DNA from: Bacteroidales bacterium UBA1410
GTDB lineage: Bacteria > Bacteroidota > Bacteroidia > Bacteroidales > Dysgonomonadaceae
NCBI GenBank assembly: GCA_002305015.1
Contig: DBPW01000019.1
Location: forward strand, 6,788-70,787
DNA: 64,000 nucleotides
Direction of reading: 5' to 3'
Shown here: in pieces, positions 53,457-61,486 of the stretch
Layout: each line of letters begins with the position of its first letter
Position numbering within the stretch: the stretch's first letter is position 1
Notes under the pieces: model-generated
The model's input: only the letters and a program-made list of their open reading frames with translations
Databases searched by the model: none
Told to the model about the DNA's origin: nothing
Program-made: the position numbers and the translations under genes

Positions 53457-54442
53457 TGATGGCTAAAAGTATTGAGGAAAAAATTCAAACGGTGATTCGA
53501 AAAAATACTTTTTATTTTTTTGATCCCAAATTTGAAGAAAGTTACGAGGGCTATATCAATTCATTGAAGGAAACACTTTTAATCGTTAAAAACAAAGTTG
53601 AAACCGAAGGATTGAAGAAAGAAATTTTCGAGTGGCTTTTATTCGAAAAGGAAAATGGATTGAGAGCTTTATTGGCTTTAACCGGATTTTCGAACGAATA
53701 CTTAAAACGAATTACGACCATTATTCGAATTGTAGATGATCCGGAATTAAACAAACTCGTTTACAAAGATAAATGGTATAATGAAAAAAATCCTGACAAT
53801 ATTCAAGAATGGTCTGACAGTACCATTCAGAAGCTCATAAGGGGAAATGAATATTTTAGAAAAGGAATTGTAAACATATTCTTCGAAGGTGGCTCTATCC
53901 CTTTTTTAGCAGAAACAATTCCTCTTTTCGAATTGAAAAAATTGAGTATTTCTAAACTGAAATTTGAAATTCCCGAATTAATTGACACTTTAATCCGTTA
54001 TAAGGAAAAAGGAAGTTATTCCGGTAAGAAGGGAAATAATCCGGAAACATTAATTGCAAATATCCTCGACAAATTGGGAATTACTTACGAAACCGGCGAT
54101 TTGACAGAGTTAATCGATAATGCGCCGAACAACAAAAGAACGATGGATTTTATTATCCCGAACAAAAAGAATCCGGCAATCATTATCGAAAGTTCATTTT
54201 TGGCCACCACTTCGTCCGGTCAAGGTGATAAATCCAAAACAGAAATTTCTATTGACACATTAATTAAGTCTCATTATCCAAAAGCAATTTTTGTCGGTTT
54301 TGTGGATGGTATTGGATGGTACGTCAGAAAAGGTGATTTACGAAGAATGGTCACGGCTTATGAGGATGTTTTTACGTTTCACAAGGATGAATTGGAAAGA
54401 TTTGAAAAACTATTAATTGATAGAATTAGCAATGTTAGATAA
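53456..54442 (+). CDS. Type II restriction endonuclease, DpnII-like
   Basis: A 328-residue protein with a largely helical N-terminal part and a C-terminal PD-(D/E)xK-type core. The candidate active site is Asp231 (TMDFIIPNKK) and Glu245 in IIIESSFLATTSSGQGDKSK, which resembles the ETNFYxxGGSKLxE pattern of DpnII/MboI-type enzymes. Its position between two DNA methyltransferase genes, overlapping both, is strong support. Specificity cannot be read off; the DpnII likeness is to the fold motif and does not prove GATC. Either ATG at 53456 or 53459 could be used. Confidence 0.75.
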   Translation: MMAKSIEEKIQTVIRKNTFYFFDPKFEESYEGYINSLKETLLIVKNKVETEGLKKEIFEWLLFEKENGLRALLALTGFSNEYLKRITTIIRIVDDPELNKLVYKDKWYNEKNPDNIQEWSDSTIQKLIRGNEYFRKGIVNIFFEGGSIPFLAETIPLFELKKLSISKLKFEIPELIDTLIRYKEKGSYSGKKGNNPETLIANILDKLGITYETGDLTELIDNAPNNKRTMDFIIPNKKNPAIIIESSFLATTSSGQGDKSKTEISIDTLIKSHYPKAIFVGFVDGIGWYVRKGDLRRMVTAYEDVFTFHKDELERFEKLLIDRISNVR

Positions 54443-55499
54443 ATACTTAAATAAGATTTCACAAGGTGATTGTCTCGAGTTATTCAAAGATATTCCGAAT
54501 AATTCCGTAGATGTAACTTTTGCCGATCCTCCGTTCAATTTGAAAAAAAACTATTCGAGTTATAAAGACAGTCTCGAATTTCAAGAGTATTTGGATTGGT
54601 GCAAGAAATGGATTTCAGAAATGGTCAGAGTAACGAAGCCCACAGGTTCAATTTTTGTACATAATATTCCCAAGTGGTTGACATACTATGCAACATTTCT
54701 CAATAAACATGCCCATTTCAAGCACTGGATTGCATGGGATGCACCTACTGCGCCTATGGGAAAATCGCTTCAACCGGCGCATTATGGGATACTTTTTTAT
54801 ACGAAAGAACAAAAAGATTCTAAAATTTATGAACTAAGATATCCTCATAAACGAGACAGAAAACAAGGTTACTTGTTGAAAGACTATGGAGGGAAAAAAG
54901 ATTTACTCCATCCATTCGGTCCATTAGTTTCTGATGTATGGACAGATATTCACCGAATTAAACACAATTCTAAAAGAGACCCACATCCCTGTCAATTACC
55001 CCTTCATCTGATGGATAGATTAATTCTTTTGACTACCGATGAGGGTGATATAGTATTGGATCCGTTCTCTGGGACAGGAACAACGGCTATCTCCGCAAAA
55101 CGTCTGGGACGGCAATTTATCGGTTTTGAATTGGATAAAAAATATGTAGAAATTTCAGAGCAAAAGCTTGAGCATACGCTCCCAAATTTCCGAATTGGCA
55201 ATAATTGGGTTAGTTTCTATCTGAATGATATCGTTACAATAAAAGACAAAGATTGGCCTGATCTTTCTCAATATTTTTCCGTTCCAAATCCTATAAGAAA
55301 TATTGATTTCGAGAAAGTTAAATTAATAGATAAAAGCTGGATCCCTGAAGATGCTTACTTTCTTGAATCCAAAGAAAAGTCAATAAAAAATGTTAGCCAT
55401 ACGGTAACGGCCATAAAAGAATCGACAAAATATAAAGATAATTCGGGAAATAAATCTACACATATCGATATATTATCCAAACCGGCCATAGCAAAATAA
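54432..55499 (+). CDS. DNA methyltransferase, DPPF type (beta class)
   Basis: A 355-residue amino-methyltransferase with motif IV first (TFADPPFNLKK, ~29-39) and motif I late (DIVLDPFSGTGTT, ~206-217), the beta-class order. After motif I comes the usual RQFIGFELDKKYVEI and a ~100-residue C-terminal extension. DPPF enzymes are mostly N6-adenine methyltransferases. The start at 54432 overlaps the nuclease gene by 11 bases; an earlier TTG is less likely. Its different architecture from the first methyltransferase suggests that the two modify different strands or bases of one site. Confidence 0.85.
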   Translation: MLDKYLNKISQGDCLELFKDIPNNSVDVTFADPPFNLKKNYSSYKDSLEFQEYLDWCKKWISEMVRVTKPTGSIFVHNIPKWLTYYATFLNKHAHFKHWIAWDAPTAPMGKSLQPAHYGILFYTKEQKDSKIYELRYPHKRDRKQGYLLKDYGGKKDLLHPFGPLVSDVWTDIHRIKHNSKRDPHPCQLPLHLMDRLILLTTDEGDIVLDPFSGTGTTAISAKRLGRQFIGFELDKKYVEISEQKLEHTLPNFRIGNNWVSFYLNDIVTIKDKDWPDLSQYFSVPNPIRNIDFEKVKLIDKSWIPEDAYFLESKEKSIKNVSHTVTAIKESTKYKDNSGNKSTHIDILSKPAIAK

Positions 55500-55681
55500 G
55501 AATGATTCGTAACCATTCGGTGATGCCCGTATAGGAATTCATATTCAGACAGTTTTTGAAGATTTTATTTCAAAAACGTTGAAAACATTCGGAGTTGATA
55601 TAAAGTTTTTGGGAGTTTCTTTGATCCCGGTTGTGTGGGAGCAGTTCAGCCAAGTCTTTCGAATAGTCGTTGTCTGTATCG
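55500..55681 (+). other. Gap with an open fragment lacking a start
   Basis: Between the methyltransferase and the IS3 end, one frame is open for ~60 codons from ~55512 (GDARIGIHIQTVFEDFISKT, then LKTFGVDIKFLGVSLIPVVW) and reads into the IS3 end at 55685. It has no ATG in frame and no recognisable homology, so it may be a gene remnant cut by the IS. The 10-base unit CTGTATCGTC occurs twice in tandem at the junction. Confidence 0.3.
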
Positions 55682-55731
55682 TCCTGTATCGTCCTGATTT
55701 TTGTTTACAGTTTTATTAATTATTTGATTTA

Positions 55732-57570
55732 GAGGGTGTCTCAAAAGGGCACTTTCTTTTTTTAGATCAAGCAGCTAAATCAAGGGTTAAATTTTGATTT
55801 GAGATTATTCTGTTTTTAATTTTTTGGAATGAGCGAAACATGACGATAAATATAAAGGTATTTATCAACCATTTTATGTCGATTTGTTGATTTTCCTGCT
55901 CTTTTCCTTTTCGTTTGCTCATTTTACGCCATAATTTTTCTATGTTGAATGCTGTGGCAAAGAGAGCGAAGTCGGCTTCTACTTTTTCCTGTCCAAAATG
56001 GCGGAATCGATTATAGGCTTTATCATATTTGGTTTGTCCGAACACCGCTTCAGGTTCTATTGGTCGTTGGCTCCGGTGAAAAAGACCCTCGAGTGAGGTA
56101 AGTAGTTCCCTGACTTTCTGTTTATGTCTGTTCAAGTTATGATTTACTTCGATCCTGCGATTGGTTTTGGACTTGTGGCATAAACACCGAAGGGGACAAC
56201 CATTACAGTTTTCGGCTTCGTAAATACTTATTTTTGAAACATATCCGCTTTCAGTTTTCCGTGTAGTGTCTCCTGCTTTCTTCATATGCTGCCCCATGGG
56301 ACAAACGAAATAATCTTCCTTTTCGTTGTAATATAAATTTTGAGCAAGAAAAGCATTGTTTTTGAAGGCTCTCTTCTCTTCCTTGTGAAAATAGTTGTAC
56401 TTGACAAAAGGTTCAATCCGGTTTTCTTCCATGAATTCGTAATTTTCTTCGCTCCCGTAGCCTGAATCGGCTACTCCTTTATTGGGATAAAAACCGTAAC
56501 GGCTACAGAATCCTTCCATAAACGGAATAAAAGTCAGCGTATCGGTACGATTGGAAAAGAAATCGTAGTGTGTGAAAAATTGATTCTCGGTTCCTATTTG
56601 AACATTATATGCCGGCTTGAGCTGTCCGTTCATCATGTGATCTTCTTTCATACGCATGAAGGTAGCATACGGATCGCTCTTGGAATAACTGTTCCTCTCT
56701 CCCAATATAGCCAGATGATTTTCATACTCTTCGAGCTTCGGCAAATGTTTTTCTTCGAGGGTCTTTATGGCTTTTTGTTCCGCCTTTGTGCGGTTCTCCC
56801 GATTAAGGGATTCTATCCTGCGGCGTAATTCTTCACTGTTGATAGGCAGGGTAGGCTGATCTTCCATTTGATTGTCCTGTGCAATCCCTTCTTCTACCTG
56901 TTCAAGAACCTTGCGGATTTTTTCTTCCAGTTTTCCCTTGTTCTTTTCTACCGTCTTCTTCCAGACAAAAGTATAACGATTGGCTCGGGATTCTATCTTG
57001 GTCCCGTCCACATAAATTACCTCCAATGTCAGATATCCCATATCTACGAGCATAAGAACAACTTGGGTAAATATCCGGTGAATATGTTCCTTTAGATGGG
57101 AAGAACGAAAACGGTTGATGGTGTTGTGATCCGGCTGTTGACCACCCGAAAGCCACATGAAACTCATTCTGTCCGCAAGTGCCTGTTCAATTTTACGGCT
57201 CGAATAAATATTGTTCAAATAACTGTACAAAACTACTTTCAGCATCATGCGCGGATGATAGGCACTTGTTCCGCCTCCTTTGTAGGTGTCAATGATTTCT
57301 GCAATATCCAGGTTATCGACTATTTGATTGACAAGGCGAGCCGGGGAATCTTGCGGTACCTTTTCATCCAAACTGGAAGGGAACAAAACAACTTGTCCTT
57401 GTTCATTCGATTTAAAAACTGCTCTCGACATAATTCATGCTATTGATTGACAGCTATAAAGATACAAAATAATAGGCAATTACACGAATCTTTTATCCTG
57501 TTTTTCCCCATATTTTTTTGATATTTTCCAACTAAAAAAAAGAGGCTATCCCTACTTTTGAGACAGCCTC
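55732..57570 (-). mobile_element. IS1182-family element
   Basis: A 1.84-kb element with 16-bp terminal repeats GAGGGTGTCTCAAAAG (55732-55747) and CTTTTGAGACAGCCTC (57555-57570), 15 of 16 matching, around one transposase gene. It lies between IS3 orfB and the IS3 right end, so it entered that IS3. No clear target duplication is seen, partly because the intron sits at its right side. Confidence 0.85.
55767..57431 (-). CDS. IS1182-family transposase
   Basis: A 554-residue DDE transposase with an N-terminal DUF772-type domain (YHPRMMLKVVLYSYLNNIYSS, GGQQPDHNTINRF), first catalytic Asp in EVIYVDGTKIESRANRY, second in GVADSGYGSEENYEF and the final Glu in RPIEPEAVFGQTKYD. A Cys cluster (NCNGCPLRCLCHKSK) precedes the C-terminal part. 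It looks full length and possibly active. The start has an AT-rich upstream region of 140 bp to the right end. Confidence 0.92.
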   Translation of the reverse strand: MSRAVFKSNEQGQVVLFPSSLDEKVPQDSPARLVNQIVDNLDIAEIIDTYKGGGTSAYHPRMMLKVVLYSYLNNIYSSRKIEQALADRMSFMWLSGGQQPDHNTINRFRSSHLKEHIHRIFTQVVLMLVDMGYLTLEVIYVDGTKIESRANRYTFVWKKTVEKNKGKLEEKIRKVLEQVEEGIAQDNQMEDQPTLPINSEELRRRIESLNRENRTKAEQKAIKTLEEKHLPKLEEYENHLAILGERNSYSKSDPYATFMRMKEDHMMNGQLKPAYNVQIGTENQFFTHYDFFSNRTDTLTFIPFMEGFCSRYGFYPNKGVADSGYGSEENYEFMEENRIEPFVKYNYFHKEEKRAFKNNAFLAQNLYYNEKEDYFVCPMGQHMKKAGDTTRKTESGYVSKISIYEAENCNGCPLRCLCHKSKTNRRIEVNHNLNRHKQKVRELLTSLEGLFHRSQRPIEPEAVFGQTKYDKAYNRFRHFGQEKVEADFALFATAFNIEKLWRKMSKRKGKEQENQQIDIKWLINTFIFIVMFRSFQKIKNRIISNQNLTLDLAA

Positions 57571-57575
57571 TTTTT
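57537..57575. terminator. Terminal hairpin of the IS1182 element
   Basis: AAAAAGAGGCT (57537-57547) and AGCCTCTTTTT (57565-57575) form a perfect 11-bp stem with a T tract at its 3' side, so it looks like a rho-independent terminator. The group II intron begins one base after it. Confidence 0.7.
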
Positions 57576-57576
57576 A

Positions 57577-59488
57577 GTATGTCGGGCATGGTATTAAGCC
57601 GGCAGGATGAAAGTTCCTGTATGTGCCGAGTTGATAGGAAACATTAGCGAATGGCAAGGGTGTTGCGGGTGACCGCAAATCTGAAAGAAGCCATCAGCAA
57701 ATCTGACGTTTTGACGCACAGAAATCTGATAGAAGGCTCTAATGAGAGGGCAACCGAGCTATGGATTGGGAACGCCCGAAATTCAACCGTAACTCAAAGG
57801 AGTAAATCAGGCAGGACGCAGAGAAAGTTTAGTATCTTATCCCGAGAGGTCTTGTAGGGTGCACCAACAGTGCAAGAAATGCAACGATGTATTTTACGCC
57901 TTACAAGAAGTCAGCAGAAGACATAGTATTCCGTAGCAGGAACAGCACGGAAGAAGGTCTGAATCTTTTAATATAAGGAGCAGTCAGTTCAAAATTTGTT
58001 TTATGGCGCAACCGCAAGCGATAACGTACCCATATGACCTGTTCAATGAATCAGGACAGGATGTTATCCGCCCTTTCCCCGATAGTGAAACCGTACGTGG
58101 AGCTTTGGGGACAAAGGCGTTGCAAGTAAAAGAAGCAGGCGAACAGGGACGAGCCTTAACGCACGATTTGATGGGAGCGATATTGAGTCAGAGTAATATC
58201 AAGCAAGCCTATAAACAGGTAAAGCAGAACAAAGGGGTAGCAGGAATCGACCAAATGCCGGTAGGCGAATTTGCGGTATGGTTTGCAGGAAATGGAGAAA
58301 CACTATTGAGCAAATTATACAATGGCACATATGAACCACAAGGGGTAAAACAGGTTGAAATTCCCAAGCCGAATGGAGGCAAACGCAAGTTAGGAATCCC
58401 CACGGTAACGGACAGGATAATCCAACAAGCCATAGCACAAGTGCTTAGTCCCATTTACGAGCGAAAATTTTCCGACCACAGTTATGGATTTCGCCCCAAT
58501 CGGAGTGCACACCAAGCACTCAAGGAAGGTAGCGAGTACGTAGCACAGGGAAGATGTATCGTTGTAGATATGGACTTGAAAACATTCTTCGATGTAGTCA
58601 ATCACGACCGCTTAATGTACCGGCTGTCAGAGACCATAGGCGATAAAACGTTATTGGGATTGATACGCAAATACCTTCAAAGCGGTATCATGGTTGACGG
58701 GGTTGTAAGTCAACGCACGGAAGGCACACCCCAAGGCAGCCCCCTTTCTCCATTACTGTCGAATATAGTTCTGGATGAACTGGATAAAGAGCTGGAGGAG
58801 AGGGGACACAAATTTGTTCGATATGCCGACGATTGCAATATCTACGTACGCAGCCAAGCGGCAGGCGAGAGAGTAATGGAATCGGTAAGCAAGTTTATCG
58901 AAAGCGAACTGAAACTAATCGTCAACAAAGAGAAAAGTCAGGTTTGCGAAGTGCATCAAACCAACTTCTTGGGTTATACCATACAAAAGGATGGGAACCT
59001 AAGCATAGCAAAGCAAAGTATAGAGCGATTTAAAGGGAAAGTACGCAGTATAACCAAACGAAACAGAGGAATAAAGTTCGAGCGGGTCATTGCCGAACTC
59101 ACTCCCGTTATGCGAGGTTGGCTGAACTACTTCCACCATGCACGGTGTAAAAGTCTATTGAAAAATCTTGATTCTTGGATTCGGAGGAAACTGCGATGTT
59201 TCAGGATAAAGCAATGTAAACGGACGATAACACTACAACAATTTCTCAAAAGCAGAGGTGTTGAAACATGGCAAAGCTGGATATTGGCTTTATCGGGCAA
59301 GGGCTATTGGCGCAAATCGGGTTGCCCGCAAATGCACCAAGCCCTTAGCAATAAATGGTTTGATGAGATAGGTTTGTACAATCTTACATTAAATTACGAG
59401 AGGTTAAACAATTAAAAGAAACCGCCGTGTGCGAGAGCATGCACGGTGGTGTGAGAGGGCGGGGGAGTAATCCCCCTACCTACTCGAT
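57577..59488 (+). mobile_element. Group IIC (bacterial class C) intron
   Basis: A 1.9-kb group II intron. The 5' end GTATGTCGGGCATGG matches the start of class IIC introns, as do AAGGGTGTTGCGGGTGACC and AGAAGTCAGCAGAAG in the 5' structured region (57577-58002). Domain V is at 59422-59449 (CCGCCGTGTGC-GAGA-GCATGCACGGTGG) with catalytic triad CGC (59423-59425), typical of class C. Domain VI has GGGGGA/TCCCCC (59461-59476) and the 3' end is CCTACTCGAT. It lies one base past the IS1182 terminal hairpin, fitting the class C habit of inserting after terminator-like stems. Confidence 0.88.
58003..59415 (+). CDS. ltrA: Group II intron reverse transcriptase/maturase
   Basis: A 470-residue intron-encoded protein: RT fingers-palm (IPKPNGGKRKLGIPTVTDR, YGFRPNRSAHQAL, VVDMDLKTFFDVVNHD, EGTPQGSPLSPLLSNI, active-site YADD at residues 274-277) followed by the maturase domain (RGWLNYFHHARC, SWIRRKLRCFRIKQCK, SGKGYWRKSGCPQMHQAL). 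There is no C-terminal HNH endonuclease, as in class C, so mobility relies on target structure or replication forks. The frame is intact and ends just before domain V, the normal position. Confidence 0.95.
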   Translation: MAQPQAITYPYDLFNESGQDVIRPFPDSETVRGALGTKALQVKEAGEQGRALTHDLMGAILSQSNIKQAYKQVKQNKGVAGIDQMPVGEFAVWFAGNGETLLSKLYNGTYEPQGVKQVEIPKPNGGKRKLGIPTVTDRIIQQAIAQVLSPIYERKFSDHSYGFRPNRSAHQALKEGSEYVAQGRCIVVDMDLKTFFDVVNHDRLMYRLSETIGDKTLLGLIRKYLQSGIMVDGVVSQRTEGTPQGSPLSPLLSNIVLDELDKELEERGHKFVRYADDCNIYVRSQAAGERVMESVSKFIESELKLIVNKEKSQVCEVHQTNFLGYTIQKDGNLSIAKQSIERFKGKVRSITKRNRGIKFERVIAELTPVMRGWLNYFHHARCKSLLKNLDSWIRRKLRCFRIKQCKRTITLQQFLKSRGVETWQSWILALSGKGYWRKSGCPQMHQALSNKWFDEIGLYNLTLNYERLNN

Positions 59489-59502
59489 TTCAACCGGGAA
59501 AC

Positions 59503-60342
59503 TTACTTCTCTTTTTTATAATAAGTTTTCCGGTGTTTTTTAAATTCCCCTGTATATTTAGCCGCCTCTCTTGGCGTTTTCATACCCAGGCTGCTATGAG
59601 GTCTGTGGCAATTGTAAATCATAATTATGCGTTTGAGTTGCCTTTTTGCATCCTCCGGCGACATCAAAAGCATCATATTCATCCACTCATCTTTTAGAAT
59701 CCCGTTTATACGCTCTGCAATGGCATTTTCCCGAGGATCTCCATTTTCTGTCATACTGATACTCACATTATGTTTTGAGAGCTTTTTTACATAATCTGAG
59801 CAACAATATTGAATTCCTCTGTCTGAATGATGAATTAGCCCTTCCGAGTTGCTTGGCAGTCGTTTTAGAGCCATCTCCAACGCTCTGACAGTGTACATTG
59901 CCTCAAGGGTCTCACCAATAGTCCAGCCAATGATCTCACGTGAATAGGCGTCGCTGATTAAATTCAAATACAGGAACCCTTGTGCAGTTGCTATATAAGT
60001 GATGTCACTTACCCAGAGCTGATTTATGCGGGTAGCTGTAAAATCATTTATCAGGTTGGGGTACTTATGCATCCAATGATTGCTGTAGGTGGTTCTAACA
60101 CGCTTGCGCTTTTTACCAACCAATAACTGGTGTTCTCTTAAAAAATCAAAGAACTTATCTCTCCCCGGTAGAAGATCTTCCGGAAGTCGAGGCTCCAATC
60201 TGACCAGAAGCTTACGTGCACCTATTTTAGGCATCAGTTTACGCTCTTTCAAAACCAGTTGAAGGAGTATTTCATCTTTCAGTTGTTCCTTGTAATGATA
60301 CTTCTCCCGCCGGTAGTACGCTTGCCTTGTTTTGCCAAACAA
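59503..60342 (-). CDS. IS3-family transposase OrfB (integrase core)
   Basis: A 279-residue rve-type DDE domain: first Asp in INQLWVSDITYIAT, second in GLIHHSDRGIQYCCSDYV, Glu in RENAIAERINGILKDEW, then IMIYNCHRPHSSLGMKTPREAAK. The open frame continues upstream of the first start-like codon (TTG at 60342) to about 60410, with TINTLRPYYPRFSLGDFCEL, so it is most likely made as a fusion with OrfA. The stop codon lies 14 bases from the group II intron 3' end. Confidence 0.9.
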   Translation of the reverse strand: MFGKTRQAYYRREKYHYKEQLKDEILLQLVLKERKLMPKIGARKLLVRLEPRLPEDLLPGRDKFFDFLREHQLLVGKKRKRVRTTYSNHWMHKYPNLINDFTATRINQLWVSDITYIATAQGFLYLNLISDAYSREIIGWTIGETLEAMYTVRALEMALKRLPSNSEGLIHHSDRGIQYCCSDYVKKLSKHNVSISMTENGDPRENAIAERINGILKDEWMNMMLLMSPEDAKRQLKRIIMIYNCHRPHSSLGMKTPREAAKYTGEFKKHRKTYYKKEK

Positions 60343-60352
60343 CTCACAAAAA

Positions 60353-60760
60353 TCACCCAGACTGAATCTCGGGTAATATGGGCGCAGCGTGTTTATTGTT
60401 TGGCTCCACGTTTTTTTTTATGTCAATCTTCAAATCCCGCTCTGCGATATCAATCAATGTACTTAGAGCTGCTGTTTTAAGCTTTTCTTTATTAAGCTCA
60501 TCCTCTAATAGGCGGATTTTATGCTCTAACTCAAGCTCTTTGAGGCTCTTTGAACTATCTGATGTCATAACTCTATCCTCCTTTATTTGTTCAAAATCCT
60601 GCTTTGAAATACCTAAATATTTCATCCACCTGTATATGGTGTTCGGCCCTCCAAAGTTATACTTTTTCATTAACTCCGGTTGAGAAATTTCGGTAGTTAA
60701 GTACTCTTGGACTATTTGAGATATCAATTCGTCCGGAAATTTGTTGAATTTTGTTTTCAT
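60353..60760 (-). CDS. IS3-family transposase OrfA (HTH)
   Basis: A 135-residue protein with a helix-turn-helix (LISQIVQEYLTTEISQPELMKKYN, GGPNTIYRWMKYLG) and a leucine-rich coiled coil (LKELELEHKIRLLEDELNKEK). Near its 3' end is a run of nine A residues (minus strand, 60411-60419), placed where IS3 elements switch frame to OrfB. The ATG at 60760 lies 50 bases inside the left terminal repeat. Confidence 0.88.
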   Translation of the reverse strand: MKTKFNKFPDELISQIVQEYLTTEISQPELMKKYNFGGPNTIYRWMKYLGISKQDFEQIKEDRVMTSDSSKSLKELELEHKIRLLEDELNKEKLKTAALSTLIDIAERDLKIDIKKNVEPNNKHAAPILPEIQSG

Positions 60761-60810
60761 TGTCCTGCTTTTAATTTACATTGAGTGTAAACCTATTTCA
60801 GGACGAGACA

Positions 60811-61075
60811 TCCTTTTTCCGCACCTTCCTCGCACCAAGGCCGTACCATCCTCGCTCCATGCTTGCATCACGCTTGCGCCATCTTCGCAAAAAGTCTGTA
60901 CCGGCTTGGTCTCTGTATCCCGCTCTACATGCAGCAAATACGCAGGTTTGCTCTACACCGATATCACCGAATCCGGTGGTGTTGTTCCTGCTTAGAAGCG
61001 AAGGAAGAGCGAAGAAGGAGCGAAGAACAAGCGATAAAAAGTCGGCAAAACCCATCTATCGAACAAAAACTTTGT
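60811..61075 (-). repeat. Dispersed ~265-bp repeat, copy 2
   Basis: Reading the minus strand this matches 2332-2618 in order, roughly three-quarters identical by eye. It abuts the IS3 left end at 60810, just as copy 1 abuts an IS3-type end at 2619. No gene is evident in it; an 85-codon open frame is present but poorly conserved. Confidence 0.75.
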
Positions 61076-61099
61076 TGAGTCAAATACTCTAATACCCGA

Positions 61100-61264
61100 A
61101 AACGAAACTATGAGAAAAAAATCCGGCACTTAAAACCCGGTTAAATCGAAAGTTGAAGACGAAATCGAAAGGTAATTTGCCAAAAAATGAAGTTCGGGTA
61201 TATCTCCCTTGTTGCTCAATACTGCAAATTAACGCAAGAATTATGGAAAAATAGTGTTTTATAT
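61100..61264 (+). repeat. 165-bp direct repeat, left copy
   Basis: Identical to 63234-63398 at 163 of 165 positions with no gaps. It begins AAACGAAACTATGAG and ends AGTGTTTTATAT. The two copies bracket the AbiE genes and are 2134 bp apart. No coding signal or transposon end is obvious in it. Confidence 0.95.
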
Positions 61265-61486
61265 GGTTTTGTTTTTAAAAACCTATGTAAAACTTATCGG
61301 GAAATTCGCACTTCTAAGTTGAACTTAGCATTCTGTATTTATTGCCGCAGTACCCCGTCATCGCTTTTCTCTATAGTTTGTCCACTTTTTGCAAGTAAAT
61401 TAGCTGTCCTAAATAGTCTTCAGATAGGGGGCGCTGTCGAGAATGTTACACTTTTTTTACGTTAACAGATGATTTTTAACTCTCAG
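61265..61486. other. Gap between the left direct repeat and the AbiEii gene
   Basis: This 222-bp AT-rich stretch lies downstream of the toxin gene. I see no gene, tRNA or clear terminator in it; a T8 run at 61451-61458 could take part in ending AbiE transcription only if read on the + strand. Confidence 0.3.

Larger units (their letters stand above)
55685..60810 (-). mobile_element. IS3-family element, interrupted by IS1182 and a group II intron
   Basis: Terminal inverted repeats are TGTCTCGTCCTGAAATAGG at the orfA end (reading inward from 60810, minus strand) and TGTATCGTCCTGATTTTTG at 55685. About 20 of the first 26 positions match, and both ends start with TG as expected for IS3. The bases just outside are TCC on both sides (55682-55684 and 60811-60813), a 3-bp target duplication. 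Without the inserts (55732-59488) the element would be ~1.37 kb, a normal IS3 size. orfA and orfB lie at 59503-60760. Confidence 0.8.

Noticed and set aside
55677..55696. Tandem CTGTATCGTC as a possible CRISPR or regulatory repeat
   Set aside because: Only two 10-base units at the IS3 end; one unit overlaps the IS3 terminal repeat, so it is probably a junction artefact. No CRISPR array was seen anywhere.
57651..57857. 68-codon open frame upstream of the intron reverse transcriptase
   Set aside because: It lies in the structured 5' part of the group II intron (domain I) and matches conserved intron RNA rather than protein.
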